A DNA stretch of 18,303 nucleotides from positions 1 to 18,303 of the forward strand of contig JANNRA010000197.1 in the NCBI GenBank assembly GCA_031401035.1, written 5' to 3'. This document shows, one piece after another, positions 7,525-16,115 of the stretch (its first letter is position 1; every line of letters starts with the position of its first letter). Made by a program: the position numbers and the translations under genes. Source of the stretch: JANNRA01 sp031401035 (GTDB lineage: Bacteria; Desulfobacterota; Binatia; HRBIN30; CADEER01). The notes beneath the pieces were generated by a model, which saw only the letters and a list, made by a program, of their open reading frames with translations, searched no databases and was not told the DNA's origin.

Positions 7525-8321
7525 CACGGCGCCGGGCGTGACCGCGGCAGGCTCGCTCCGGCGATCTCGCCACCGACGATCATCGGCTCGACGGTCGCGC
7601 CGCGCCCGCCCGCCGCCCACTCCATCTGCCGCGCGATGCCGCGCAGGATGCTGACATCGTGCTCGGTCAGGGTGGTGCGGCCGAACAGGGCGCGCAGGGC
7701 GAACATCAGATGCTCGGGGTTCTGCGCCTTGAGGAAGCCGATGCGCAGCAGCGCCTCCTGCAGATGGTCATAGAGCGCCGCGACCGCCGCCGCCGGCGCC
7801 GGCGCGACGGCCGGCGGCCGCGGCGCCTCGAGACGGGCGGCGCGACGCAGCTCCCAGCAGACGAGCAGGACGGCCTGGGCGAGGTTGAGCGATGCGTACT
7901 CGTCGCTGGTGTCGATGCTGCACAGGCGCTGGCAGTGCCGCAGATCGGTGTTGCTCAAGCCGTGGTCCTCGGGCCCGAACAGGATCGCCACCGGCCCAGC
8001 CTCCGCCTGCGTCAGCAGCGCCGGCGCCACGGCGGTGAGGTCCTCGGCACCGGCGCGGTAGCCACCGGCACGGCTGGTGGTGCCGACGACCATGCGGCAG
8101 TCGGCGACCGCCGTGGCGACGTCGTCGACCACCTGCGCCCCGCGCACGAGATCGCGCGCATGCACCGCCATGCGCTCGGCCGCCGCCAGCCGGGCGCGCG
8201 GCCGCACGATCGCCAGGTCGCCGGCGCCGCAGTTCATCATCGCCCGCGCCGCCGCGCCGACGTTGCCCGCTCCGCGCGGTCGCACCAGCACGATGCGCAC
8301 CCGCTCCAGCCCCGACTGCAT
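7524..8321 (-). CDS. trmJ: tRNA (cytidine/uridine-2'-O-)-methyltransferase, TrmJ-like
   Basis: A 265-residue SPOUT-class RNA methyltransferase likely to 2'-O-methylate position 32 of tRNAs using S-adenosylmethionine. The trefoil-knot motifs are intact: VLVRPRGAGNVGAAARAM near the N-terminus, ILFGPEDHGLSN in the middle, and EYASLNLAQAV at the knot. A C-terminal extension (LLRIGFLKAQNPEHLMFALR and LRGIARQ) is characteristic of TrmJ rather than other TrmH proteins. The ATG at 8321 lacks a good ribosome binding site. A GTG seven codons downstream is preceded by GGAG and would also leave a complete domain, so the true start is uncertain. It is 51 bases downstream of the receiver gene and coupled to the small gene that follows. 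Confidence 0.9.
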   Translation of the reverse strand: MQSGLERVRIVLVRPRGAGNVGAAARAMMNCGAGDLAIVRPRARLAAAERMAVHARDLVRGAQVVDDVATAVADCRMVVGTTSRAGGYRAGAEDLTAVAPALLTQAEAGPVAILFGPEDHGLSNTDLRHCQRLCSIDTSDEYASLNLAQAVLLVCWELRRAARLEAPRPPAVAPAPAAAVAALYDHLQEALLRIGFLKAQNPEHLMFALRALFGRTTLTEHDVSILRGIARQMEWAAGGRGATVEPMIVGGEIAGASLPRSRPAP

Positions 8322-8372
8322 GGAGGCACTCTACCGATCGGCGCGGCCACCCGCCAGCCGCGCGGCGCGGTC

Positions 8373-8825
8373 CTACTTCGTCGCCAGGTTGGCCACCGTC
8401 GCCGCCGTCGCATCGAGTTTGCGCTCGAGCTCGCGGCTGTGCAGCTGGGCCTGCACGCGCGCGAAGAGTTCGAGCTTGTTGACCGGCTTGGTGAGGTACT
8501 CGCTGACGCCGAGCAGCATGCCGCGCGAGCGCGTCTCGATGTCGTCCTTGGCGGTCAACAGCATCACCGGAATGGTGCGCCAGGTCGGATGCGCGCGCAG
8601 GCGCTCGCACACTTGCAGGCCGTCCATGCCCGGCATCATCACGTCGAGGACGATGACGTCGAACGCCTCGGTGCCGAGCGCTTCGAGGCAGGCCGCGCCG
8701 TTGTCGGCGCTGACCGTCGCGTAACCCTCGCGGTTCAGCCACCGCCGTAGGATCTCCAGGGTATTGGCGTCGTCGTCGACGATCAGGATGCGGCCCGCGG
8801 CCGCTGAGGTGCTCTGCTGGCTCAT
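8373..8825 (-). CDS. Stand-alone response regulator receiver protein
   Basis: A 150-residue protein consisting of one CheY-like receiver domain. The phosphorylation pocket is complete: acidic D17-D19, phospho-acceptor D61 in LDVMMPGMDG, T91, and K113 in TKP. About 25 residues after the domain form a charged helical tail (ending LHSRELERKLDATAATVANL) that may be a coiled coil. There is no DNA-binding domain and no kinase gene in the window. GGAGGG lies eight bases before the ATG. It begins 25 bases after the sigma-54 activator gene, which lacks its own receiver, suggesting the two act in one pathway. That partnership is inferred. Confidence 0.9.
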   Translation of the reverse strand: MSQQSTSAAAGRILIVDDDANTLEILRRWLNREGYATVSADNGAACLEALGTEAFDVIVLDVMMPGMDGLQVCERLRAHPTWRTIPVMLLTAKDDIETRSRGMLLGVSEYLTKPVNKLELFARVQAQLHSRELERKLDATAATVANLATK

Positions 8826-8850
8826 GTACGTTGCCCTCCGCTCGAACCGA

Positions 8851-9837
<987 letters not shown>

Positions 9838-9884
9838 GTCCTGCGCCCCTCTTCATCGTGCGTGCCATTTGTGTCAGCGACGAA

Positions 9885-9912
9885 AAAATAACATGAGCAA
9901 GAATCGTCTCAA
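9885..9912 (-). promoter_or_regulatory. Sigma-70-like promoter for the activator operon
   Basis: On the minus strand, TTGAGA (9907-9912) and TATTTT (9885-9890) are separated by 16 bases. They match the -35 consensus in five and the -10 consensus in four positions. They sit in the only clearly AT-richer intergenic patch of the window, and transcription would start about 40 bases before the activator ATG. The match is by eye. Confidence 0.4.
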
Positions 9913-9975
9913 CCGCTAATTTGCCTGGCGAGAAAATAACTCCCGTTCCCACACCGCAGGTGCTATGCGGGCTGG

Positions 9976-10710
9976 ATGACTAGCCGCGTTGATGGTCGCG
10001 CCCCCGAGGCGCTCCGCCCCGTCGTGATCACCCCGGACTTCATCAGCCAGTCCGATGGCTCCGTGCTCATCGAGGTGGGGCGAACGCGGGTCATCTGCAC
10101 CGTCACCATTGAGGATTCCGTGCCCCCCTTCCTCAAGAACAGCGGTCGCGGCTGGATCACCGCCGAATACGGCATGCTGCCCGGCAGCAGCACCAGTCGC
10201 ATCGCGCGCGAGTCGACGCGCGGCAAGGTCGGTGGTCGGACGCACGAGATCCAGCGCCTGATCGGCCGCAGCCTGCGCGCCGTCGCCGACATGAAGGTCC
10301 TCGGCGAGCGCACGCTGTGGATCGACTGCGACGTCATCGAAGCCGACGGCGGCACGCGCACGGCGTCGATCACCGGCAGCTACGTCGCCCTGGCGCTGGC
10401 GCTGCACCGATTGCGCGGCCGCGGCGCGCTGAGCGGCCAGCCGTTGCGCGACTCGGTGGCGGCGGTGAGCGTCGGCATCGTCCGCGGCGAGCCGCTGGTC
10501 GATCTCTGCTACACCGAGGACAGCAGCGCCGACGTCGACATGAACCTGGTAATGACCGGCAGCGGCCGCTTCATTGAAGTCCAGGGCACCGCCGAGGCCG
10601 ACCCGTTCAGCGCCGAGCAACTGGCCCGCCTCACCGCCCTCGGCACCGCCTCCATCGCCGCCCTCGGGACGATGCAGCGCGCCGCCCTGACCGCCGCCGG
10701 CGTCGGGTGA
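9976..10710 (+). CDS. rph: Ribonuclease PH
   Basis: A 244-residue phosphorolytic 3'-5' exoribonuclease that trims tRNA 3' ends. The RNase PH signatures are continuous: R.DGR..E.LRPV at the N-terminus, AEYGMLPGSS, GGRTHEIQRLIGRSLRAV, GGTRTASITGSYVAL and TEDSSADVDMN with the catalytic acidic residues. The length is typical. The ATG at 9976 gives the standard family N-terminus, although only a weak purine stretch precedes it. It overlaps rdgB by four bases (GTGA), the common rph-rdgB pairing, and lies upstream of a tRNA cluster. Confidence 0.96.
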   Translation: MTSRVDGRAPEALRPVVITPDFISQSDGSVLIEVGRTRVICTVTIEDSVPPFLKNSGRGWITAEYGMLPGSSTSRIARESTRGKVGGRTHEIQRLIGRSLRAVADMKVLGERTLWIDCDVIEADGGTRTASITGSYVALALALHRLRGRGALSGQPLRDSVAAVSVGIVRGEPLVDLCYTEDSSADVDMNLVMTGSGRFIEVQGTAEADPFSAEQLARLTALGTASIAALGTMQRAALTAAGVG

Positions 10711-11309
10711 TTCTCGTCGCCGCCACCAGCAACGCCGGCAAGCTCAGGGAACTGCGGGCGCTGCTCAACGGTCTCGACCTCGACCTGCGCTCGCTCGCCG
10801 ACTTCGCCGGCGCCCCGGCGGTCGAGGAGAGCGGCGACTCCTTCCTGGCCAACGCGCGACTGAAGGCGCACGCCATCGCCGCGCACACCGAGCTGCCGGC
10901 GCTGGCCGACGACTCGGGCCTCGAGGTCGACGCGCTCGGCGGCGCGCCGGGGGTGCGCTCGGCGCGCTTTGCGAGCGACGCCGGCGCCGGCGTCGGCGAC
11001 GCTGCCAACGTCGCCCTGCTGCTGACGCGTCTGCGGGCCGTGCCGCAGGCGCGCCGTACGGCCCGCTTCCGCTGCGCCGTCGTCATCGCCCGCCCCGACG
11101 GCGCCGAGCTGGTCGCCGACGGCACCTGCGCCGGACTGCTCGCCGCCTCGCCACGCGGCAGCGGCGGCTTCGGCTACGACCCGGTGTTCCTGTACCCACC
11201 CCTCGGCCGCACGTTCGCCGAACTCGCCAGCGCCGAGAAGGACCGCGTCAGCCACCGCGCCGCCGCCATCGCCGCCCTGCGCCCGCAGCTCGTCGAGTTC
11301 CTGCGCTGA
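10707..11309 (+). CDS. rdgB: Non-canonical purine NTP pyrophosphatase (RdgB/HAM1)
   Basis: A 200-residue house-cleaning enzyme that hydrolyses ITP, dITP and XTP to monophosphates and keeps deaminated purines out of nucleic acids. Diagnostic motifs are ATSNAGKLREL (6-16), ADDSGLEVDALGGAPGVRSAR with catalytic D69, the GGFGYDPVF nucleotide loop and SHRAAA near the C-terminus. It uses a GTG start that overlaps the rph stop codon (GTGA), which implies translational coupling. The ends and length match the family. Confidence 0.96.
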   Translation: MILVAATSNAGKLRELRALLNGLDLDLRSLADFAGAPAVEESGDSFLANARLKAHAIAAHTELPALADDSGLEVDALGGAPGVRSARFASDAGAGVGDAANVALLLTRLRAVPQARRTARFRCAVVIARPDGAELVADGTCAGLLAASPRGSGGFGYDPVFLYPPLGRTFAELASAEKDRVSHRAAAIAALRPQLVEFLR

Positions 11310-11329
11310 TCGATGCGCCGTGCTGCGCG

Positions 11330-11358
11330 TTGCCTTTGCCACCCGCCGCTGTTATCCG
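11330..11358 (+). promoter_or_regulatory. Possible promoter of the tRNA cluster
   Basis: TTGCCT (11330-11335) and TATCCG (11353-11358) are 17 bases apart. A GC-rich stretch follows, the kind of discriminator seen at stable-RNA promoters, and the first tRNA begins 21 bases downstream. The hexamer matches are modest. Confidence 0.3.
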
Positions 11359-11378
11359 AGTGCGACGCGGCGAGATGA

Positions 11379-11453
11379 CGGGGCGTAGCGTAGCCTGGTT
11401 AGCGCACCTGCTTTGGGAGCAGGGAGTCGGCCGTTCAAATCGGCCCGCCCCGA
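11379..11453 (+). tRNA. tRNA-Pro (TGG)
   Basis: A complete cloverleaf is visible. The acceptor arm CGGGGCG pairs with CGCCCCG. The anticodon stem CCTGC/GCAGG encloses loop TTTGGGA with anticodon TGG at 11414-11416. The T arm GGCCG/CGGCC encloses TTCAAAT. The discriminator is A and the CCA end is not encoded. Confidence 0.95.
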
Positions 11454-11466
11454 TTTCTTCCGATTC

Positions 11467-11539
11467 GTGCCAGTAGCTCAGTGGATAGAGCAGCAGCCTT
11501 CTAAGCTGCGGGTCGGCAGTTCGATCCTGCCCTGGCGCG
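11467..11539 (+). tRNA. tRNA-Arg (TCT)
   Basis: The acceptor GTGCCAG pairs with CTGGCGC, with one G-T wobble. The D stem is GCTC/GAGC. The anticodon stem GCAGC/GCTGC holds loop CTTCTAA with anticodon TCT at 11500-11502. The T arm GGCAG/CTGCC encloses TTCGATC. The discriminator is G and CCA is not encoded. It lies 13 bases after tRNA-Pro. Confidence 0.95.
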
Positions 11540-11603
11540 TTTCTCGCCGCCGCCGCGGTGGCTGGATTTCACCCGACGCTTTTGCTTTCTTCTCTGCTCT
11601 CAC

Positions 11604-11676
11604 GGTGGGTGTAGCTCAAGGGTAGAGCACCGGACTGTGGCTCCGGGGGTTGTGGGTTCGAGACCCATCACTCACC
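11604..11676 (+). tRNA. tRNA-His (GTG)
   Basis: The acceptor GTGGGTG pairs with CACTCAC, with one G-T. The extra 5' G at 11604 faces C73, the histidine-specific G-1:C73 identity pair. The anticodon stem CCGGA/TCCGG encloses CTGTGGC with anticodon GTG at 11637-11639. The T arm GTGGG/CCCAT encloses TTCGAGA. The cluster order Pro-Arg-His recalls the arg-his-leu-pro tRNA operon of E. coli. Confidence 0.95.
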
Positions 11677-11687
11677 CCTCTCGGCGG

Positions 11688-11719
11688 AGCGAGCCGGCGG
11701 CCTGCGTCGTCGGCTCGCT
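11688..11719 (+). terminator. Hairpin after the tRNA cluster, possible terminator
   Basis: Perfect 9-bp arms AGCGAGCCG and CGGCTCGCT enclose a 14-base loop, 11 bases after tRNA-His. No T-run follows, so termination or 3'-end processing is only suggested. Confidence 0.4.
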
Positions 11720-11750
11720 GTGCCCCGGATGGCAATTGCGCTCGACGCAC

Positions 11751-11756
11751 TATAAG
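11751..11756 (+). promoter_or_regulatory. -10-like hexamer upstream of speA
   Basis: TATAAG matches the sigma-70 -10 consensus in five of six positions and lies about 65 bases before the speA start. No good -35 element is seen at the proper distance, so this is weak support for a separate speA promoter after the tRNA cluster. Confidence 0.25.
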
Positions 11757-11822
11757 AAAGCGCGTTCGCCAGTTTGGTGGCCCAGTTTGGCCGCAATGAC
11801 CCGCGGAGGAGAAGCCGGAACG

Positions 11823-13721
11823 ATGCGCGCGTGGACCATTCGGGACTGCATGGAGTTGTACAACGTTCCCGCGTGGGGGGCGGGGTTCTTCTCGGTGAAC
11901 GCCAAGGGGCACGTCGAAGTGCAGCCGCGCCCCGACGGCGCCGGCATCGACCTGCTCGAGCTGGTGCAGGATCTGCAGCAGCGCGGCCTGCGGCCGCCGC
12001 TGCTGATCCGCTTCTCCGACATCCTGGCAGCGCGCGTGCAGGGCTTGTGCAGCGCCTTCGGCAAGGCGATCGACGACTACGGCTACAAGGGCCGCTACCG
12101 CGGCGTCTATCCGATCAAGGTCAATCAGCAGCGCCACGTCGTCGAGGAGATCGTCGAGTACGGCGCCAAGCACGGCATCGGTCTCGAGGCCGGTAGCAAG
12201 CCGGAGCTGCTCATCGCCATGGCGCTGTGCGAGACGCCCGGCGCGCTGATCGTCTGCAACGGCTACAAGGACAAGAAGTACATCGAGACGGCGCTGCTCG
12301 GGCAACGCCTCGGGCGCACGCCGATCATCGTCGTCGACCGCTTCCACGAGGTCGAGCTGATCGTGCGCGTCTCGCAGGAACTCGGCATCCGGCCGCACAT
12401 CGGCATGCGCGCGCGCCTCAGCACGAAGGGCGCTGGCAAATGGATCGAGTCGACCGGCGACCGCTCGAAGTTCGGCCTCACCGCCGTCGAGATCGTCGAC
12501 GCGGTCGACTACCTGCGCGCCGAGAACATGCTCGACTGCCTCGAGCTGCTGCACTTCCACATCGGCTCGCAGATCACCGCCATCCGTGCCCACAAGGATG
12601 CGCTGCGCGAAGCGAGCCGCATCTTCGTCGGCCTGCACGAGCTCGGCGCGACGCTGCGCTACCTCGACGTCGGCGGCGGTCTCGGCGTCGACTACGACGG
12701 CTCATCGACGAACTTCCACTCGTCGATGAACTACTCCGTGCAGGAGTACGCCAACGACGTCGTCGCCTCGATCCAGGAGGCCTGCGACGCCAAGGGCGTA
12801 CCGCACCCCGACATCGTCACCGAGGCCGGCCGCGCCATGGTCGCGCACCACTCGGTCCTGGTCTTCGACGTCCTCGGCGTGCACGAGATGCTGTCTGGCA
12901 AGGCGCCCGAGCCGGCGAAGCCGGACGACCACAAGGTCATCAAGGATCTCGCCGAGGTGTACGCCGGCATCACCCAGAAGAATGTGCAGGAGGCCTACCA
13001 CGACAGCCTGCAGCTCAAGGAGGAGGCGGCGACCCTGTTCTCGCTCGGCTTCCTCGACCTGCGCGCCCGCGCCCGCGTCGAGCGCCTCTTCTGGGACTGC
13101 TGCGAGAAGATCCTGCGCATCACGCGCGAGTTGCCGTATGTCCCGGACGACCTCGAACCGCTCGAGAAGGGGCTCGCCGACACGTACTACGGCAACTTCT
13201 CGGTCTTCCAATCCGCGCCCGACCATTGGGCGGTGAAGCAGCTCTTCCCGGTCATGCCGATCCACCGCCTGGAGGAGAAGCCGACCCGCCGCGGCGTCTT
13301 CGCCGACCTCACCTGCGACTCGGACGGCAAGATCGACAAGTTCATCGACCAGCGCGACGTCAAGGACGTCCTCGAGCTGCACCCGTTCACCGGCCAGCCG
13401 TACTTCATCGGCGTCTTTCTCGTCGGCGCCTACCAGGAGATCCTCGGCGACTACCACAACCTGTTCGGCGACACCGACGCCGTGCACGTGCGCCTCGGAA
13501 CCGACGGCCGCTACGTCGTCGAGCACGTCGTCGAGGGTGATGCCGTCGACCAGGTGCTGCGCTACGTCCAGTACGAGCGCACCGACATGATCGAACGTAT
13601 CCGCCGCATCATCGAACGCGCCATGCGCGACGGCCAGCTCACCCTCGAAGAGTCGGCCCGCCTGCGCCGACGCTACGAGGAAGGCCTGAGCGAGTACACC
13701 TACCTCACCCGCGACGAGTAA
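11823..13721 (+). CDS. speA: Biosynthetic arginine decarboxylase
   Basis: A 632-residue PLP-dependent fold-III decarboxylase converting arginine to agmatine, the first step of arginine-derived putrescine and spermidine synthesis. The N-terminal barrel carries PLP lysine K99 in YPIKVNQQ, followed by GLEAGSKPEL, LLHFHIGSQ, DVGGGLGVDYDG and EAGRAMVAHHS. C498 in LTCDSDGKID is the conserved active-site cysteine of the C-terminal barrel. The length fits the SpeA family (E. coli 658 residues). The start at 11823 gives the family N-terminus TIRDCMELYNVPAWGAGFFSVN; a GGAGGA lies 12 bases upstream, slightly far. No agmatinase or agmatine deiminase is visible in the window, so the next step must be encoded elsewhere. 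Confidence 0.96.
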   Translation: MRAWTIRDCMELYNVPAWGAGFFSVNAKGHVEVQPRPDGAGIDLLELVQDLQQRGLRPPLLIRFSDILAARVQGLCSAFGKAIDDYGYKGRYRGVYPIKVNQQRHVVEEIVEYGAKHGIGLEAGSKPELLIAMALCETPGALIVCNGYKDKKYIETALLGQRLGRTPIIVVDRFHEVELIVRVSQELGIRPHIGMRARLSTKGAGKWIESTGDRSKFGLTAVEIVDAVDYLRAENMLDCLELLHFHIGSQITAIRAHKDALREASRIFVGLHELGATLRYLDVGGGLGVDYDGSSTNFHSSMNYSVQEYANDVVASIQEACDAKGVPHPDIVTEAGRAMVAHHSVLVFDVLGVHEMLSGKAPEPAKPDDHKVIKDLAEVYAGITQKNVQEAYHDSLQLKEEAATLFSLGFLDLRARARVERLFWDCCEKILRITRELPYVPDDLEPLEKGLADTYYGNFSVFQSAPDHWAVKQLFPVMPIHRLEEKPTRRGVFADLTCDSDGKIDKFIDQRDVKDVLELHPFTGQPYFIGVFLVGAYQEILGDYHNLFGDTDAVHVRLGTDGRYVVEHVVEGDAVDQVLRYVQYERTDMIERIRRIIERAMRDGQLTLEESARLRRRYEEGLSEYTYLTRDE

Positions 13722-13728
13722 AGCGCTT

Positions 13729-13795
13729 TTCACCACGGAGACACGGAGGCACGGAGGCCGCCGACTGTGAATCGCCTCCGTGTCTCCGTGGTGAA
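13729..13795. repeat. Perfect 22-bp inverted repeat of the 'ACGGAGACACGGAG' family
   Basis: Arms at 13729-13750 and 13774-13795 are perfectly complementary and enclose a 23-base loop that itself begins with a further partial copy (ACGGAGGC). The CACCACGGAGACACGGAG core is a repeat seen in intergenic regions of many unrelated high-GC genomes (established in general terms, recalled). It lies between the speA stop and the next gene's ribosome binding site and could end or stabilise the speA transcript. Confidence 0.8.
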
Positions 13796-13814
13796 GTCTT
13801 CTTCTGGAGGTTTC

Positions 13815-15839
13815 ATGTTCACGCACGAGGTTCGCAGCGGCATCGCCTTCGTCACCTTCGATTCCGGCGGCATGAACACACTGTCGGCGGCCGCCGTCGA
13901 GGGGCTCGATGCGAAGGTGACGGAGCTGGTCGCCCTGCACGCCAAGACGCCGCTGACGGGCGTGGTGCTGAAGGGCAACAAGTTCGGGCTCGGCGCCGGC
14001 GCCAACATCGGCGAGCTGATGGCGGCCGACCGCGCGAAGCTCGGCGCCTTCATCGACCGTGGCCATGCGGTGCTGTACGCGATCGAGGACGGCCCCCTGC
14101 CCTGGCTGGCGCTGATCGACGGCTTCGCCCTCGGCGGCATCTACGAACTCGCCCTCGCCTGCCGCGGCATCGTCGCGACTGAGAAATCGACCGTCGGCTT
14201 CCCCGAGATCCGCCTCAACATCTTCCCCGGCCTCGGCGGCACGCAGCGCATGCCGCGCCGCAGCGGCCTGGTGAACGCGGCCGATCCGATGAGCGGCGAC
14301 GCCGGCTTCACCGCGGTGCTGACCGGCAAGAACTTCAGGGCCAAGGACGCGCTGGCGATCCGCATGGTCGACGCCGTGGTCCCGGCCGGCGAGGACGCCG
14401 ACGCCTTCGCGGCGCGCTTCCTCACCGAGACGCTGCCGACGCTCGACCGCACGCCGCCGGCCGACCTCGGCAACGGCGAGGCGCTCAAACCGATGGTCCT
14501 GCCGATGGTGCAGAAGGCAACCATGGGCCGCCCCACCCCGCGCGCCCCGTACGTCGCCCTCGACGTCATGGTGCAGGGCGCCCTGCTGCCGCTGAAGGAC
14601 GCAAACCGCCTCGAGCGCGACGCCTTTCTCGACGTCGCCACCTCGCCGGAGGGCAAGGCCGGCATGCGCTTCTTCTTTACCCAGCAGGCGGTCCAGAAGC
14701 TGCCGAAGTCCTTCCCGGGCAAGGCGCGGCCGCTGAAGAAGATCGGCATCGACGGCGCCGACGGCTACATGGGCAACGCCATCACCTGGCTCGCCCTCGA
14801 AGCGGGGTACGCGGTGGTCGGACACGTGCCGCTGGCGCAGTTCGCCGCGGCGGTGCCGGAGAAACTGGCCGGCAAGTACGCGCGTGCGGTCAAGAAGGGC
14901 GCCATGAGCCAGGCCGACCTGGAGCGCAAGGTCGGCAGCGTGCAGGTCGCCACCGACGTCGCGGCGCTCGCCGACTGCGACCTGGTGATCGAGGCGCGCA
15001 TGGAGAACCGCCAGGTGAAGGCCGACTTCTACCGGGCCCTCGGCGCGGTCATGAAGAAGGACGGCCTCGTCGCCTCCAACTCCAGCTCGATGGGCCCCGG
15101 CCTGCTCGGCGCCGACTTCACGGCCGGCGGCGGCGACCTGCGCAACCTGCTCAACCTGCATTTCTTCAGCCCCGCCGAGCATCCGATGATGCAGCTGGTC
15201 GAGGTCATCGCCTCGCGCGACACCTCGCCGGACGCCGTCGCCACGGCGCACGCCTTCGTGCGCAGCATCAACAAGACGCCGGTGGTGCTGCAGGACGGCT
15301 CGCCGGGCTTTCTCGTCAACGCCGGCCTGGCCGCCTACATGCTCGCCGCCGAGACGCTCTACCGCGAGGGCACGCCGGTGGCGGCGATCGACCAGGCGAT
15401 GCGCGAGTCGATCTTCCCGATGGGCCCGTTCGAGCTCGGCGACCAGGCCGGCCTCGACACCGCCGCCGGCATGTTCGACACCATCGCCGCCGCCGCGCCG
15501 CTGCCCTTCAAACCGCTGGCCTGGGCGCTGCGCGAGCAGAAGCGCTTCGGCATCAAGAACGGCGCCGGCATCTACGAGTACGCGAACGGCAAGCCGACCG
15601 GCGAATGGCCGGGCCTGGCCGCCCTGGTGCCCGACCGTGGCAGCCGCGTCGCCGCAACCGAGGAGATCGTCGACCGCTGCGCGAAGGCGCTGTATGCCAA
15701 GGCGCGCGAGTTGTGCGACCGCAAGATCGTCGCGTCCGAAGAGGAGTGCGACCTCGCGTTCGTCTTCGGCATCGGCTTCGCCATGTACCTCGGCGGCCCA
15801 ATCTTCTACGGCAAGCAGCGCGGCTGGGACCGCGCCTGA
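13815..15839 (+). CDS. Fused enoyl-CoA hydratase / 3-hydroxyacyl-CoA dehydrogenase (FadJ/FadB-like)
   Basis: A 674-residue multifunctional beta-oxidation protein. The N-terminal crotonase domain retains both catalytic glutamates at the usual 20-residue spacing: E111 in GGIYELALAC and E131 in FPEIRL, followed by GLGGTQR. The C-terminal 3-hydroxyacyl-CoA dehydrogenase part keeps SNSSS, H449 in HFFSP, E463 in LVEVI and N in SPGFLVN, plus MGPFEL and a second C-terminal domain. Two features are unusual. The Rossmann loop reads GIDGADGYMGNAI (311-323) instead of GAGxMGxGIA, and the acidic residue expected after the second strand is replaced (VVGHVP). The His-Glu spacing is 14 rather than the usual 12. 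GGAGG precedes the ATG by four bases. Redox activity or cofactor preference may therefore differ from classical FadB/FadJ. No thiolase partner is present. Confidence 0.88.
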   Translation: MFTHEVRSGIAFVTFDSGGMNTLSAAAVEGLDAKVTELVALHAKTPLTGVVLKGNKFGLGAGANIGELMAADRAKLGAFIDRGHAVLYAIEDGPLPWLALIDGFALGGIYELALACRGIVATEKSTVGFPEIRLNIFPGLGGTQRMPRRSGLVNAADPMSGDAGFTAVLTGKNFRAKDALAIRMVDAVVPAGEDADAFAARFLTETLPTLDRTPPADLGNGEALKPMVLPMVQKATMGRPTPRAPYVALDVMVQGALLPLKDANRLERDAFLDVATSPEGKAGMRFFFTQQAVQKLPKSFPGKARPLKKIGIDGADGYMGNAITWLALEAGYAVVGHVPLAQFAAAVPEKLAGKYARAVKKGAMSQADLERKVGSVQVATDVAALADCDLVIEARMENRQVKADFYRALGAVMKKDGLVASNSSSMGPGLLGADFTAGGGDLRNLLNLHFFSPAEHPMMQLVEVIASRDTSPDAVATAHAFVRSINKTPVVLQDGSPGFLVNAGLAAYMLAAETLYREGTPVAAIDQAMRESIFPMGPFELGDQAGLDTAAGMFDTIAAAAPLPFKPLAWALREQKRFGIKNGAGIYEYANGKPTGEWPGLAALVPDRGSRVAATEEIVDRCAKALYAKARELCDRKIVASEEECDLAFVFGIGFAMYLGGPIFYGKQRGWDRA

Positions 15840-15889
15840 GCGCAACGGCGCCCCCGCCGCCTCGCCGCCGCGCGCCGGCCGCGCGCTAC

Positions 15890-16108
15890 GCTCAACTGAC
15901 GAAAATCATCCTCGGCTCCTCGACGGCGGGCGGCAAGGGCGTCGTCACCATGGGCTTCGGGGCGCGCTGGCGCTTCGTCGATGACCTCGACATCTTCGGC
16001 CGCACCGGCGGCGTCGACATCGGCGCGGCGTACGAGTTGCCGATCACCTCCAATGAGGAAGTCTTCGACTGGCGCGTCACCACCGATCTGATCTTCTGGG
16101 TGATCTGA
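15890..16108 (+). pseudogene. Probable 3' fragment of an outer-membrane beta-barrel protein gene
   Basis: From about 15890 one frame reads TKIILGSSTAGGKGV, then GARWRFVDDLDIFG, GGVDIGAAYELPITS and finally DWRVTTDLIFWVI before a TGA. The alternating polar/hydrophobic strands and the aromatic, hydrophobic C-terminal strand are typical of the last strands of an outer-membrane barrel. No start codon with a ribosome binding site precedes it, and upstream the frame runs into the previous gene. The only internal ATG (15950) would give 52 residues starting mid-strand. It is best explained as the remnant of a gene whose 5' part was lost. A misread frame cannot be excluded. Confidence 0.45.
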
Positions 16109-16115
16109 CCCGTCG

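Noticed and set aside
9852..9867. Sigma-54-like site TGGCACGCACGATGAA on the minus strand before the activator gene
   Set aside because: The essential GC of the -12 element is missing, and a start site there would fall in the ribosome binding site of the gene.
9893..9919. Tiny plus-strand frame MSKNRLNR upstream of rph
   Set aside because: It has eight codons, no ribosome binding site, and lies within the AT-richer patch that looks like promoter for the opposite strand; chance is the simplest explanation.
12702..15845. Very long open frame on the minus strand (over 1000 codons) opposite speA and the beta-oxidation gene
   Set aside because: It is a GC-bias shadow: the plus strand carries two well-recognised enzymes over the same bases, and the antisense product is rich in Arg, Ala, Glu and His with no recognisable domain. 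It also crosses the 13729-13795 repeat.
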